From Gammaproteobacteria bacterium (lineage in GTDB: Bacteria; Pseudomonadota; Gammaproteobacteria; Steroidobacterales; GCA-2729495), in contig CP129466.1 in assembly GCA_030583605.1 (NCBI GenBank), positions 2,735,001-2,799,000 on the forward strand: a DNA stretch of 64,000 nucleotides. The letters are read 5' to 3'. The translations under genes were made by a program, and so were the position numbers. Positions 52,978-61,302 of this stretch are shown here, piece after piece. Every line of letters starts with the position of its first letter. The first letter of the stretch is position 1. The notes beneath the pieces were generated by a model that searched no databases, had not been told where the DNA came from, and saw nothing but the letters and a program-made list of their open reading frames with translations.

Positions 52978-55380
52978 TCAGTCCACATTGCGCGCAATCC
53001 TGAAACCTACATCGAAGCGGCCCTGGTTGCCGAAGTCCCGGTGCGCCAGACGCAGCTCGCTGATGCTCGCATGCCGCCAGCTCGAACCTCGGATCACATG
53101 GTACTGCCCGCTCGCCGGCCCGACCGGGTCCACCAGCACCTCCGGCCCTGTGGGATACACGGTGTAGATGTCATTCACCCATTCCGCCGCGTTGCCGCCG
53201 ATGTCGAACAGCCCGAGCGGACTCACCGCGAACGAGCCGACCGGCGCCGACACGGGAAAGCCATCGTTAAAATCCGCCAGCACGTTCGGCACGATGCCGC
53301 GCGCGGACTGGTCGGCGAAGTTGCCCGAACCCGCCGTGGGCGGCATGTTGTCGCCCCACGGATAACGACGCGCCCCGCCGCCGCCATTGTAACGGCTCGC
53401 CCATTCCCACTCCGCTTCCGTCGGCAGGCGGTAGCCGGTCGTGGCCGGCACCGCGAGCCGCAGCGCCCCCGCTTCGAGCTTGTAGGCGGGGGGCAGCTCG
53501 TCGCGATCGCTCAGCCAGTTGCAGTAGCTGGCCGCATCCTCCCAGCTCAGCATGACCGCCGGATGCGAGGGGACCGCCAGTTGCCGGAACTTCTCGGCGC
53601 CGGAGGTGTGATTGGGTTTGAACTCGCGGTACTCCCGGTTGCTGATCTCGCGCGTGCCGAGGTAATAACGCCGCGTGATGCGCACCGGCCTCTCGGTCTC
53701 ATTGGGACGACGACCCTGCTCGCGGCGTGGCGCACCGAAGGTGAACTCGCCGGGCTCGACGAGGCGCAGCACCATCCCCTGCCTGGTCGTCAGCGTCTGT
53801 GGCGTCGCGGCCAGCACGGCCTGCTGCGGCGTCAGCAGGTGCGCCTCGACGCGTTGCGCAAACCCCGGCCGCGGCGTCACGGTGGTGGCAAACGTTACAA
53901 AACCCGCCTTGCGCACCTCGATCTTCTGCGCGACCGCGGGCAGGGACAGCTCCTGGTTCGCGCTGCCGCGCGCCTCGCCGTTCACCCACAGCCGGGCGTC
54001 TTCCTGGTCGCTCACGATGCGCAGGATGCCGAGCCGTTCGGTGAGGTCGATGCTCAGCGTCGCCGCACCGCGCTTCTCGATCTGCAGCGAGCGCGTCACC
54101 GTCTCGTAGCCCGGTTTCGCGACGATGACTTCGTGCGTACGGCCTGGCGCGATCTCCAGCTCGATGGGAGTCGTCCCGCGATAACGTCCGTCGATGGTGA
54201 CTGCAGCGCCCGCCGGGCTGCTTTTGACGTCGAGCAGGCCATCGCTTTCCTGCAAACGGACGAGCGGCAGCTCGAGCTTCTGGCCGGCGCTGACGGTCAG
54301 CCGCTGCCGCCACGGCTTGTAGCCTTCCTTGCGAAGCTCGACGTCGGTGTCGCCGGCAGGCACCGCGACCGTCACGGGCGTCAGACCCTGGCTCTGGCCC
54401 GCCACCGCAACACTTGCCCCGGGTGGCTCGGTTGCAAGCACGACGTCCGCCCAGTTGGGCCTGAGCGTCGCCGCAACCTGCTGGCGCAGGCCGCGACCCT
54501 CGACCTCGAGCGTCGTTTCGAACGGCAGGTAACGGTCGGCAGCGACGATCAGCCTGCGCGTACCGGCCGGCGCGGGATACGTCCCGTCGTCGGACTGCTC
54601 CGCCGTCTGCCCATCGACGGTCACGACCAGCGGCGCATCGATGCCGGCCTCGATCGCAAGCCGGCCCGGCAGTTTCTCGAGCGTGAACCGCAGCGCCTGG
54701 CTCGGCGCATCGGTCACCGTGATCGGCGCCGTGAGGGGCCGGTAACCGTCCGCGCTCATCGAGACCTCGTAGCTTCCGGGACGCAGCAGGTAGCTCGCGC
54801 CGATACGCACCGGAAGCCAGCTTCCGCCGAGGCGCACCGCGGCACCCGCCGGCTCCACCTCCACGCGCACCGCCCGGGCGGTGAACAGGTGCAGCGCGAC
54901 GGCAGCCAACAGGGCGAACCCGGCGTAGATCGCCCAGCGCCAGGCCCGCGGCGCCTCGCGGCTCGCGGGCAGCCGGTTACGGTGCGGGCTGATCGGCGCG
55001 GCCTCGCCGGACTGCGCCTCGCTGGCGGGCGGCGGCAGGGTCCGGTAGCCGCTGTCGGCGTAGCTGACCGACAGGCGCGTGGCCTGCGGCGTGAACTGGC
55101 AGGCGACGCGCAGCGCGCCTGCGGCCACCACGTCGCCGTCGTTCAACCAGCGCGTGGTCGTGACCGGCTCGCCGCCGAGCGTCAATGGCACCGAGGCGCT
55201 GCCGGTAGCCTGTAGGAACAGCCGATCGTCGAGGACACCGATCAGCGCGATCATTTCGCCGGTTACGGCACCGGGCAAGCGGATGTCGGCCGACTCCGCG
55301 GCACCGATGCGGACCGGCAGATCCTGCGCCAGGATCTCGCGCTCACCCGCCGGGGTGGCCAGCATCAGTGCCCGGTTCAA
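52978..55380 (-). CDS. FHA-like, PEGA-repeat, SUMF-domain membrane protein
   Basis: This protein of about 800 residues has, in order: an FHA-like cytoplasmic domain (about 1-100; DLPVRIGAAESADIRLPGAV), a linker, one membrane helix (WRWAIYAGFALLAAVALHLF near residue 155), five PEGA-type beta repeats (about 170-505; each with a final 'DGY/EGY/PGY/AGF' turn such as ELRKEGYKPW and IVAKPGYETV), and a SUMF1/FGE-sulfatase-like domain (about 540-800; GYRLPTEAEWEWASRY, YPWGDN, GGNAAEWVND, VIRGSSWRHAS). The FGE catalytic Cys pair is absent, so the SUMF domain is probably structural. Translation starts at a TTG at 55380 with GAGGAG five bases upstream; the TTGA overlaps the kinase stop. Confidence 0.83.
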   Translation of the reverse strand: MNRALMLATPAGEREILAQDLPVRIGAAESADIRLPGAVTGEMIALIGVLDDRLFLQATGSASVPLTLGGEPVTTTRWLNDGDVVAAGALRVACQFTPQATRLSVSYADSGYRTLPPPASEAQSGEAAPISPHRNRLPASREAPRAWRWAIYAGFALLAAVALHLFTARAVRVEVEPAGAAVRLGGSWLPVRIGASYLLRPGSYEVSMSADGYRPLTAPITVTDAPSQALRFTLEKLPGRLAIEAGIDAPLVVTVDGQTAEQSDDGTYPAPAGTRRLIVAADRYLPFETTLEVEGRGLRQQVAATLRPNWADVVLATEPPGASVAVAGQSQGLTPVTVAVPAGDTDVELRKEGYKPWRQRLTVSAGQKLELPLVRLQESDGLLDVKSSPAGAAVTIDGRYRGTTPIELEIAPGRTHEVIVAKPGYETVTRSLQIEKRGAATLSIDLTERLGILRIVSDQEDARLWVNGEARGSANQELSLPAVAQKIEVRKAGFVTFATTVTPRPGFAQRVEAHLLTPQQAVLAATPQTLTTRQGMVLRLVEPGEFTFGAPRREQGRRPNETERPVRITRRYYLGTREISNREYREFKPNHTSGAEKFRQLAVPSHPAVMLSWEDAASYCNWLSDRDELPPAYKLEAGALRLAVPATTGYRLPTEAEWEWASRYNGGGGARRYPWGDNMPPTAGSGNFADQSARGIVPNVLADFNDGFPVSAPVGSFAVSPLGLFDIGGNAAEWVNDIYTVYPTGPEVLVDPVGPASGQYHVIRGSSWRHASISELRLAHRDFGNQGRFDVGFRIARNVD

Positions 55381-57638
55381 ATCGGCTCCTCGCAACGCAC
55401 CACCACCCGCGTGCCGGTTTCCCCGGCCACGACCCGAAAGCTGCGCCGCACATCACGAAATCCGCTCCGGCTGCCGACGGCCGTGTACAGGCCCGGACGC
55501 AGCGCCATGTTGCGGTTCGCAAACGTGCCGAGCCGGCCGACCTTGAACAACGTCACCTCGGTGAGATTGTCGGACTCGAACGTCACATCGACCGGGATCA
55601 CGGCAAGCCCGACGAGCCGCTCGAGTTCGGCGGTCTGCTGGCTGAGCACCGGCCCCGGCGCCGTGACCGCACGAGCGCGCTCGAGCACCGCGCGGGCCCT
55701 GGCGAGCCGGGTGTCGTCGTTGAAGTACTCCGCGTTGCCGATTTCGCCTTGCAACTGCTCGGCAAGCGCCGCCCTTGCGCGCGCGTGCTCGAGCGCGCGC
55801 CGCGCGTCGGCCAGGTTCGGATCGAGTGCCAGCGCCGCCTCGTAACGACCTGCGGCATCGGCCCAGCGTTCCTGCTGCTCGAACCCGGTCGCCTCCGACT
55901 GCAGGGCCGCAAGCCGCTGCAGTTGCCGGTCGGAATCCACCTGCGCCAGCGCGGCGGCGGCCTGCGCTTCGCCCGGTCGCAGGCGCAGGGCCGCCGCGAA
56001 CGCCTCGCGGGCCGCGCCAAGTTCACCTCGCGCCTGCGCCGCGAAGCCGCGCGCCATCTGCGCCTGGAACGCGTCGCTGGCGGCAGCCGCTTCGAGCCGC
56101 GTCACCGCTTCGGCCGCGGCGCGCGCCGCCGGATCGAGGGCCGCCGCCTGGCGGTACACCGCGAGCGCCCGCTCCTTCTGCCCGTTCGCCTCAGCGAGGG
56201 TCGCTTCGTGCAGCAGGGCCTGCAGCTTGTCGAGATTGCGCGCGCGGCTCAGGCCCTGGGCGGCCTCGCGGTGATCGGGCGCCACGGCGAGTGCGGTTTC
56301 AAAGGCAGCGATCGCTCGCGCCTGGTCGCCGGCGGCAAGACCCGCCTCACCGGCGCGCAGCGCCTGCGCGAGCACCTCCGGCGCACGATCGAGCAGTGCC
56401 TGCGCCGCGCTGGCTGCTGTGCGGTAGCCGCCAAGCGCCGCGACGACATCGCGATTGCGGTAAGCCACATCGCTCTGATCGGCCAGCCGGCGCAGCTCCG
56501 ACCATTGCTCACCGCCCCAGCGCTCGGCGTTGCGCTTGCGAAGCTCGTCATCGAGTCGCAGAAACTCTCCGAGCGCGTGGTCCAGCTCGGCCTGTGATAC
56601 CGCGGCGGTCGCGGCGGCAGGTGCTGCCGCAGGTGCGACCGGCGCACTGGGCGCAACGGCCGGCGCCAGCGCGCCGCGTTCACGGACGAGCGTCGGCAGA
56701 TAAAAAATGACCAGCGCCGCAACGAGCACGAGGAGCGCACCGGCACCGTAGACCGCAGCCGCCGGCCACCCGGTGCGCGCACCGGGCAGCGCCGCGACCG
56801 GCGGCCCCGTGGCGACCGGCTCATCGGCCGCGCGCTTGCGCGCTACCGGCCGGATTGCGGCACCGGGCCGTTGCAACGCCGCGTCGTCCAGTACCGCCTC
56901 GAGCGAGGCGCGCACGGCGGCCATGCCGGCCGGGCGCTGCGCCGGGCGCTTCTGCAGCAGCGACTCGAGCAGGCGCTGCAGCGTCGCCGGCAGCGTCTGG
57001 CCGGTGAGATCGCTGGCCGGGACCTGCGGCACGGCGCTGCGGATGCGCTCGGCCGTGACCTGCGGGTGAAACGGCGGCACGCCCGCGATCAGTTCGTACA
57101 ACAAGGCGCCAAAACCGTAGACGTCGTCATTCGCTGCCGGCGGCTCGCCGTCGAGCTGCTGCGGGCTCATGCCGGGCAGTGTGCCGCCACCGGCTGTCGC
57201 GCCGAAGTCGGCGATGAAGCAACGGCCCTGCCGGTCGCGCAGCACGTTGGCCGGCTTGAGGTCCCGATGCACCACGCCCTGGCGATGCGCGTACTCGAGC
57301 GCCTCGGCCACCGGCAGCAACGCCTCGATGATGGTGCCGAAGTCTGCGCCGCGCAGCGCACCGATATCCCCGCCGTCGATGTACTGCATGACGAGAAACG
57401 GCCGGGGCCCGGCGACGATCTCCTGCACCGCTACGATCCCGGGATGCACCAGGCGGCGCGCCTGGTCGAAGCCCGCACGCAGCGTCTCGAGAGACCTGGG
57501 CGCGGGAAACTTGAGCGCCACGCGCCGTGCCTGTGCGGTGTCCTCGGCGAGCCACACCTCGCCCAGACCGCCGCGCCCGAGCTCGCGGATCAGCCGGAAA
57601 CGCCCGGCCAGGTCCAATCCCGCCGTCAGCGGCTGCAT
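55377..57638 (-). CDS. Membrane Ser/Thr protein kinase with TPR-like repeats
   Basis: This 753-residue protein starts with a Hanks-type kinase (residues 13-280): glycine loop ELGRGGLGEVWLAED, Lys in RVALKFPAP, catalytic VVHRDLKPANVL, and FIADFGATAGGG. A membrane helix follows near residue 300 (VYGAGALLVLVAALVIFYLP), then an Ala-rich periplasmic region with TPR-like helical repeats (about 400-640; ALAVAPDHREAAQGLSRARN, LRLRPGEAQAAAALAQVD, ALALDPNLADARRALEHARA). A C-terminal beta domain ends it (VTLFKVGRLGTFANRNMALR PGLYTAVG). The layout points to a receptor-like kinase that senses the periplasm and phosphorylates FHA partners. The gene follows the lipoprotein by 12 bases and overlaps the next gene. 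Confidence 0.88.
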   Translation of the reverse strand: MQPLTAGLDLAGRFRLIRELGRGGLGEVWLAEDTAQARRVALKFPAPRSLETLRAGFDQARRLVHPGIVAVQEIVAGPRPFLVMQYIDGGDIGALRGADFGTIIEALLPVAEALEYAHRQGVVHRDLKPANVLRDRQGRCFIADFGATAGGGTLPGMSPQQLDGEPPAANDDVYGFGALLYELIAGVPPFHPQVTAERIRSAVPQVPASDLTGQTLPATLQRLLESLLQKRPAQRPAGMAAVRASLEAVLDDAALQRPGAAIRPVARKRAADEPVATGPPVAALPGARTGWPAAAVYGAGALLVLVAALVIFYLPTLVRERGALAPAVAPSAPVAPAAAPAAATAAVSQAELDHALGEFLRLDDELRKRNAERWGGEQWSELRRLADQSDVAYRNRDVVAALGGYRTAASAAQALLDRAPEVLAQALRAGEAGLAAGDQARAIAAFETALAVAPDHREAAQGLSRARNLDKLQALLHEATLAEANGQKERALAVYRQAAALDPAARAAAEAVTRLEAAAASDAFQAQMARGFAAQARGELGAAREAFAAALRLRPGEAQAAAALAQVDSDRQLQRLAALQSEATGFEQQERWADAAGRYEAALALDPNLADARRALEHARARAALAEQLQGEIGNAEYFNDDTRLARARAVLERARAVTAPGPVLSQQTAELERLVGLAVIPVDVTFESDNLTEVTLFKVGRLGTFANRNMALRPGLYTAVGSRSGFRDVRRSFRVVAGETGTRVVVRCEEPI

Positions 57639-57650
57639 GCGCGGGCGACG

Positions 57651-58862
57651 TCAGCCCTTGGCCGCCGGGGCGGAATCCGCAGGCGGCGGCAGGCCGGTTT
57701 CCTTTTCATAGATTTCTTTCAGGAGCTGCCGCCACTCCCGGAACTTCTCCTCGGCCGTGCCGGTAAGCCGGCGGGTCTGGCCCTCGACCTCCACCAGCAG
57801 GGGCTCGGCTTCCGCTTCCAGCGACCGGCCCTGCTCGGCCAGCCCCTCGCGGGCGATGCCTGCCTCGGCCGACTTGCCGAGACCGGACTTGATGCCCTCG
57901 ATGCCGCCCATGACGCCGACCATCGTGACCGCCGAGTTGTCGCCGCCCGCTCCCTCGTACAGGACTGCGCCGAGTATCGCCGCGCCGCCGAGGAGATAGC
58001 GCAGCATGGCCGAGCGCTTCAGGTCCTGGTACTTGATCATCTCCTCGCGCGATACCTTGCGCCAGTCTTCATAGGGCTTGCCGAGGTCGTAGTACAAGCC
58101 GGCGTAGTACTCATTGAGCGTGTCCACCACCGCGTACTCGCGCTCGCGCACCGCGCGCATGCGCATCAGCATCGGGTCGTCGCTGGCCGGCAGTCGTTGC
58201 ACGCTCCACTGACCGTCGCGATCCCGGGCGAGATAGCCGTCGAACGCCGCAGGCGCAAGATCGGCCGCAAAGCGCAGTTCTGCGACCTCGCGGATCCGCC
58301 GCATGTCGTCTGCGGTGAGCCGGTCGCGGGCTGCGCGCAGATCATTGGCGATTTCGTTATAGATGTTCTGGTACGGGTCCTGCCCCGGATCACGGTACTG
58401 CGAATACGCCTTCTCGGGCACGCGCGTCTCGTAGGTGCGGTTCAGCCACTCGCGGCCGGTCGCATCCCAGGCGCCTACCCGCACCTCCACCTGCAGGCCG
58501 TCAGAGTGATCGATCCGCCCCCACACCAGCACATCGACGGAGTCGGACTTCACCGGCAGCACCCAGACCGATCCCCACTGGCCGCTCGCCTCCAGTGTCG
58601 TCTTCAGGTGGTAGGGCATGTAGCGCGACTCCGCGCGGCGGACTTCCGGGAAGACGAGGCTGTCGGGCTCCGCGTCGCCTTCGGCGATACCCGGATCGAA
58701 CAACACGATGCCAACGTCGAGCAGCTGCTCGGCGGGAATCTCACGGTCGGCGCGCACGAGGTCGACCGACTCGTACTTCACGTTGCGAGCGCTCGAGCAA
58801 CCGGCAAGCGCCGCGGTGACCAGCAGCACGAGCCAGCGCCGGCGCGGGCCCTTCGGCCTCAT
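57651..58862 (-). CDS. Outer-membrane lipoprotein of unknown function in the vWA/TolQ-like operon
   Basis: This lipoprotein of about 403 residues has a lipobox in AALAGC at residue 21. The mature part starts with a domain (about 35-170) reading LLDVGIVLFDPGIAEGDAEP and then PYHLKTTLEASGQWGSVWVL P; the latter resembles periplasmic proteins that sense or assemble envelope components. A helical middle part (AYSQYRDPGQDPYQNIYNEI A) follows, then a short hydrophobic stretch (AMLRYLLGGAAILGAVLYEG) and a helical tail. I do not recognise a named family. The ATG at 58862 overlaps the stop of the low-complexity lipoprotein gene (ATGA). Confidence 0.75.
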   Translation of the reverse strand: MRPKGPRRRWLVLLVTAALAGCSSARNVKYESVDLVRADREIPAEQLLDVGIVLFDPGIAEGDAEPDSLVFPEVRRAESRYMPYHLKTTLEASGQWGSVWVLPVKSDSVDVLVWGRIDHSDGLQVEVRVGAWDATGREWLNRTYETRVPEKAYSQYRDPGQDPYQNIYNEIANDLRAARDRLTADDMRRIREVAELRFAADLAPAAFDGYLARDRDGQWSVQRLPASDDPMLMRMRAVREREYAVVDTLNEYYAGLYYDLGKPYEDWRKVSREEMIKYQDLKRSAMLRYLLGGAAILGAVLYEGAGGDNSAVTMVGVMGGIEGIKSGLGKSAEAGIAREGLAEQGRSLEAEAEPLLVEVEGQTRRLTGTAEEKFREWRQLLKEIYEKETGLPPPADSAPAAKG

Positions 58863-59812
58863 TTGCGGATCCCCGTATAGCGGCGATACTGCTCCCACAG
58901 CGCGTCCCTCACTGCCGGATCCTTCTCGGCCATCGCCGCTTCGCGCAACTGCTTGGCGACCTGGTCCTCGCCGGTACCGTCGGGCGGGATATCTGCAGGA
59001 ATGTCCGGTGCGGCGGCGCCCTGCTGCTCCGCGCCCTTGCCCGCGTTGCCCTGCGCACCACTCCTGACTTCGCCCTGACCGGCGCCGGCGTTCTCGCTGC
59101 CGGCGCCGGCCGGAGAGTCCATGCCGGTGTCGGCCGGCACACCGTCGGCCTCGTCGGCGGATGCGCCGGAGCCGCCATTGCCGCGACCGCCAACGGACGC
59201 ACTACCGCCCGACTTCACGGCACGCGCATCGCCGGCCTCGCGGCTGTCTGCGGCCCGTCCCGAACCTTTGCCGGCAGAGGCCATTGCCTCGCGTTCGCGG
59301 GCAATCTCGCCGTCGAAGTCTCCGAGCGACTTGTCGAAGACTCCTTCCGGATCACCACCACCGCCGGCAGAACCGCCACCCGCAGCGGAGGTGTCGGGCG
59401 CTCCGCCCGGTGCACCGGAGCCACCACCCGCGTTGCCCGCCTGGCCTTCGCCGCGCATCGACCCGGAGCCCTGCTCCGTGCCTGCTGCTGCGCCTTTCCC
59501 GCCGGTCTTGCGTGCACCCGCCGTGCCGGCTCCCGGCATGCCTGCAGCGGGAGCACCCGCTGACGTGCCACCCGCCGCCCCCGGCATTCCGCCCGACGGG
59601 GTCGAGCCGGGCATGCCGCCGGCCGAGGGCGAACCCCCGGCCGAGCCGCCACCCGATGGCGGAGTGCCGGCACCGCCGCCGGAACTGCTCGCCGGCGGCC
59701 CGCTGCCTGCACCGCCCGTGCTGCTGACGCTCGAGCTGCTGCATGCCGCAGCAAGCCAGATGCTGCCGGCGAGAGTGCCGAGAAGTAGGACCTTTGCCGC
59801 AGCAAAGCGCAT
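58859..59812 (-). CDS. Gly/Ala/Ser/Pro-rich low-complexity lipoprotein
   Basis: This 317-residue protein has a lipobox in WLAAAC near residue 24 and then a long disordered region of Gly, Ser, Ala and Pro (about 25-270) with GGMPG-type tandem motifs. A conserved-looking C-terminal 45-residue tail follows (PPDGTGEDQVAKQLREAAMA EKDPAVRDALWEQYRRYTG). The tail is the only structured part and may dock on another envelope protein; the low-complexity linker could span the periplasm. The ATG at 59812 has a weak GGGGT site. It is the first gene of the tightly linked part of the operon. Confidence 0.78.
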   Translation of the reverse strand: MRFAAAKVLLLGTLAGSIWLAAACSSSSVSSTGGAGSGPPASSSGGGAGTPPSGGGSAGGSPSAGGMPGSTPSGGMPGAAGGTSAGAPAAGMPGAGTAGARKTGGKGAAAGTEQGSGSMRGEGQAGNAGGGSGAPGGAPDTSAAGGGSAGGGGDPEGVFDKSLGDFDGEIAREREAMASAGKGSGRAADSREAGDARAVKSGGSASVGGRGNGGSGASADEADGVPADTGMDSPAGAGSENAGAGQGEVRSGAQGNAGKGAEQQGAAAPDIPADIPPDGTGEDQVAKQLREAAMAEKDPAVRDALWEQYRRYTGIRK

Positions 59813-60028
59813 GCCAGAGCGACCCCAGGAAAATGAAAGCGATTATATGCCGGCCCGCGCTGCAACCTGGCTGGATCGCGAACCCGGATCGAGCAGCACA
59901 GAATCCGACGTTTTTTTTGAGCGGCTGCGCCGGCCATTGGTTCCACGGCGCCAGCGGCGGGCGACCGGCGCCGGCAGCGGTCGACCGATTTGTCTTAACC
60001 GGGAGGCATCGAACCGCGGCCAGCGCCT

Positions 60029-60721
60029 TCAGCGTGTTGCGCCGGGCAGTTCCTGATACAGGCGGCGCGCCGCGATCTCGGCGGCCTCCATGAACGGGGA
60101 CGGCCGCTCCGCGGCGGTGTCATAGGCGAAATTCAGCTCGATGCTGCCTTCCCAGGCGACCGCGCCGGCCTCGCTGTCCCAGATCTGCACGAACACGCGC
60201 ATGCTCGACAGCTTGGTGTCGACCATCCGCAATCCGAGCAGGCTGAATCGCCCGCGGGACTGCTGCTGAAAGTCGGCGAGGCTGAGTTGCGCGAGGAAGC
60301 GGACCCCGCCCTGCGCACCGACGCGCTCCAGCACGGTGCCTTCCAGGATGCCGGTCTCGAGATAATCGCGGTACATGCGCTTGTACTGCTGGTCGAGGTC
60401 GGCGGCATTGACCGCGCTCAGGATCACCGGCAACGGTACGACCTTGACGCCCGGGCGCGCCAACCCGAGTTCCTTGGCGAAGATATAGGCGAGCGCCTGC
60501 TTGTCGGCCTCGCGCCCGGTCGCGGCCGCCGGGGTCAGGAAGCCGATTCCCCAGCGTTCGAGATCGTCCGGCCCGAGACTGAACGCCTCGGCCTCGACTT
60601 CGTAGCGGGTCTGCTTCATCGCCAGGCAACCGGCGGTCAACAACGAGCTGGCGAGAATCACCATCGCGAACGCACGGCAAGCCCGGCCGAGGCTGCGTCG
60701 CATTCCTGAGCGCCTGATCAT
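60029..60721 (-). CDS. Lipoprotein of unknown function upstream of the kinase operon
   Basis: This 230-residue protein has a lipobox in LLTAGC near residue 32. The mature part reads KVVPLPVILSAVNAADLDQQ YKRMYRDYLETGIL, then RVGAQGGVRFLAQLSLADFQ QQ and a beta-rich MRVFVQIWDSEAGAVAWEG. The end is ARRLYQELPG. The pattern resembles LpoB/CsgG-like periplasmic lipoproteins, but I cannot assign a family. It is on the same strand as the operon, 216 bases upstream of its first gene, so cotranscription is possible but unproven. The ATG at 60721 is chosen because earlier frame is basic and low-quality. Confidence 0.72.
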   Translation of the reverse strand: MIRRSGMRRSLGRACRAFAMVILASSLLTAGCLAMKQTRYEVEAEAFSLGPDDLERWGIGFLTPAAATGREADKQALAYIFAKELGLARPGVKVVPLPVILSAVNAADLDQQYKRMYRDYLETGILEGTVLERVGAQGGVRFLAQLSLADFQQQSRGRFSLLGLRMVDTKLSSMRVFVQIWDSEAGAVAWEGSIELNFAYDTAAERPSPFMEAAEIAARRLYQELPGATR

Positions 60722-60822
60722 GAAACAGGATTCTGCCAAAAAACGCGCTGAGCGGGTGCGGATTTGCGCGGGCATCGCGCTCTGTTAGCATCCGCCAGCC
60801 CGCCTCAGACGCAGGAAATCCG

Positions 60823-61290
60823 ATGGCACTCGCCGAAACACTCGCGCAACTTTCCCGGCAGATCGGCACCGAGGTGCATGTCAGCGACTGGCTCGAGATC
60901 ACCCAGCCAATGGTCGACGACTTTGCCCGCGCCACACGCGACCAGCAATGGATCCACGTCGACGCGAAACGTGCCGCAGCCCAGTCGCCATACGGCTCCA
61001 CCATCGCGCACGGATATTTCACGCTGTCCCTGTATCCCTACCTGCGCGGACTCGTCGACGAAAGCAAACCGCTGTTCCCCGGCGTGCGCAACATCATCAA
61101 TTACGGCATCAACAAACTGCGCTTCCCGGGTGCCGTGCCGGTCGGCAGTCGCATCCGCGCGCGCTGCAGGATCGTCGCGGCGGAGGAGGTGAAGGACAGC
61201 CTGCAACTCACCGAGGAATACACCGTCGAGGTCGAAGGCCAGTCCCGCCCCGCCTGCGTGGCGGAGTGCGTGATGCGCCTGTACTTCTGA
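60823..61290 (+). CDS. MaoC-like (R)-specific enoyl-CoA hydratase family protein
   Basis: This 155-residue single hot-dog domain protein belongs to the MaoC dehydratase family. The family hydrates enoyl-CoA with R-stereochemistry or acts on related acyl groups. Landmarks are ITQPMVDDFARATRDQQWIH VD, the hydratase-type loop SPYGSTIAHGYFTLSLYPYL (the Asp/His helix), and the C-terminal beta sheet (VGSRIRARCRIVAAEEVKDS LQLTEEYTVEVEG). The ATG at 60823 is preceded by GCAGGAAA. The enoyl-CoA hydratase gene follows 12 bases later, so the two form an operon for acyl-CoA turnover. Confidence 0.9.
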   Translation: MALAETLAQLSRQIGTEVHVSDWLEITQPMVDDFARATRDQQWIHVDAKRAAAQSPYGSTIAHGYFTLSLYPYLRGLVDESKPLFPGVRNIINYGINKLRFPGAVPVGSRIRARCRIVAAEEVKDSLQLTEEYTVEVEGQSRPACVAECVMRLYF

Positions 61291-61302
61291 CCCGGAGCCA
61301 TC

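Noticed and set aside
53041..55215. A 724-codon open frame on the plus strand
   Set aside because: Antisense to the PEGA/SUMF gene and rich in Arg and His; no motif or ribosome-binding site supports it.
52978..55380. Active formylglycine-generating enzyme
   Set aside because: The SUMF domain lacks the catalytic Cys pair at the expected positions.
48345..59812. Zorya-type defence system (ZorA/ZorB with nuclease partners)
   Set aside because: The TolQ-like protein and Asp-bearing helix resemble ZorA/ZorB, but there is no ZorC/D/E, helicase or nuclease, and the vWA, kinase and lipoprotein parts point to the envelope.
48345..59812. Type VI secretion regulatory cluster (PpkA/Fha)
   Set aside because: A kinase and FHA proteins are present, but no tss/hcp/vgrG or ClpV gene is seen.
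59880..59925. T8 run at 59912-59919 as a terminator
   Set aside because: No stable stem precedes the T-run on the plus strand and the minus strand reads it as A's, so it does not serve the nearby genes.
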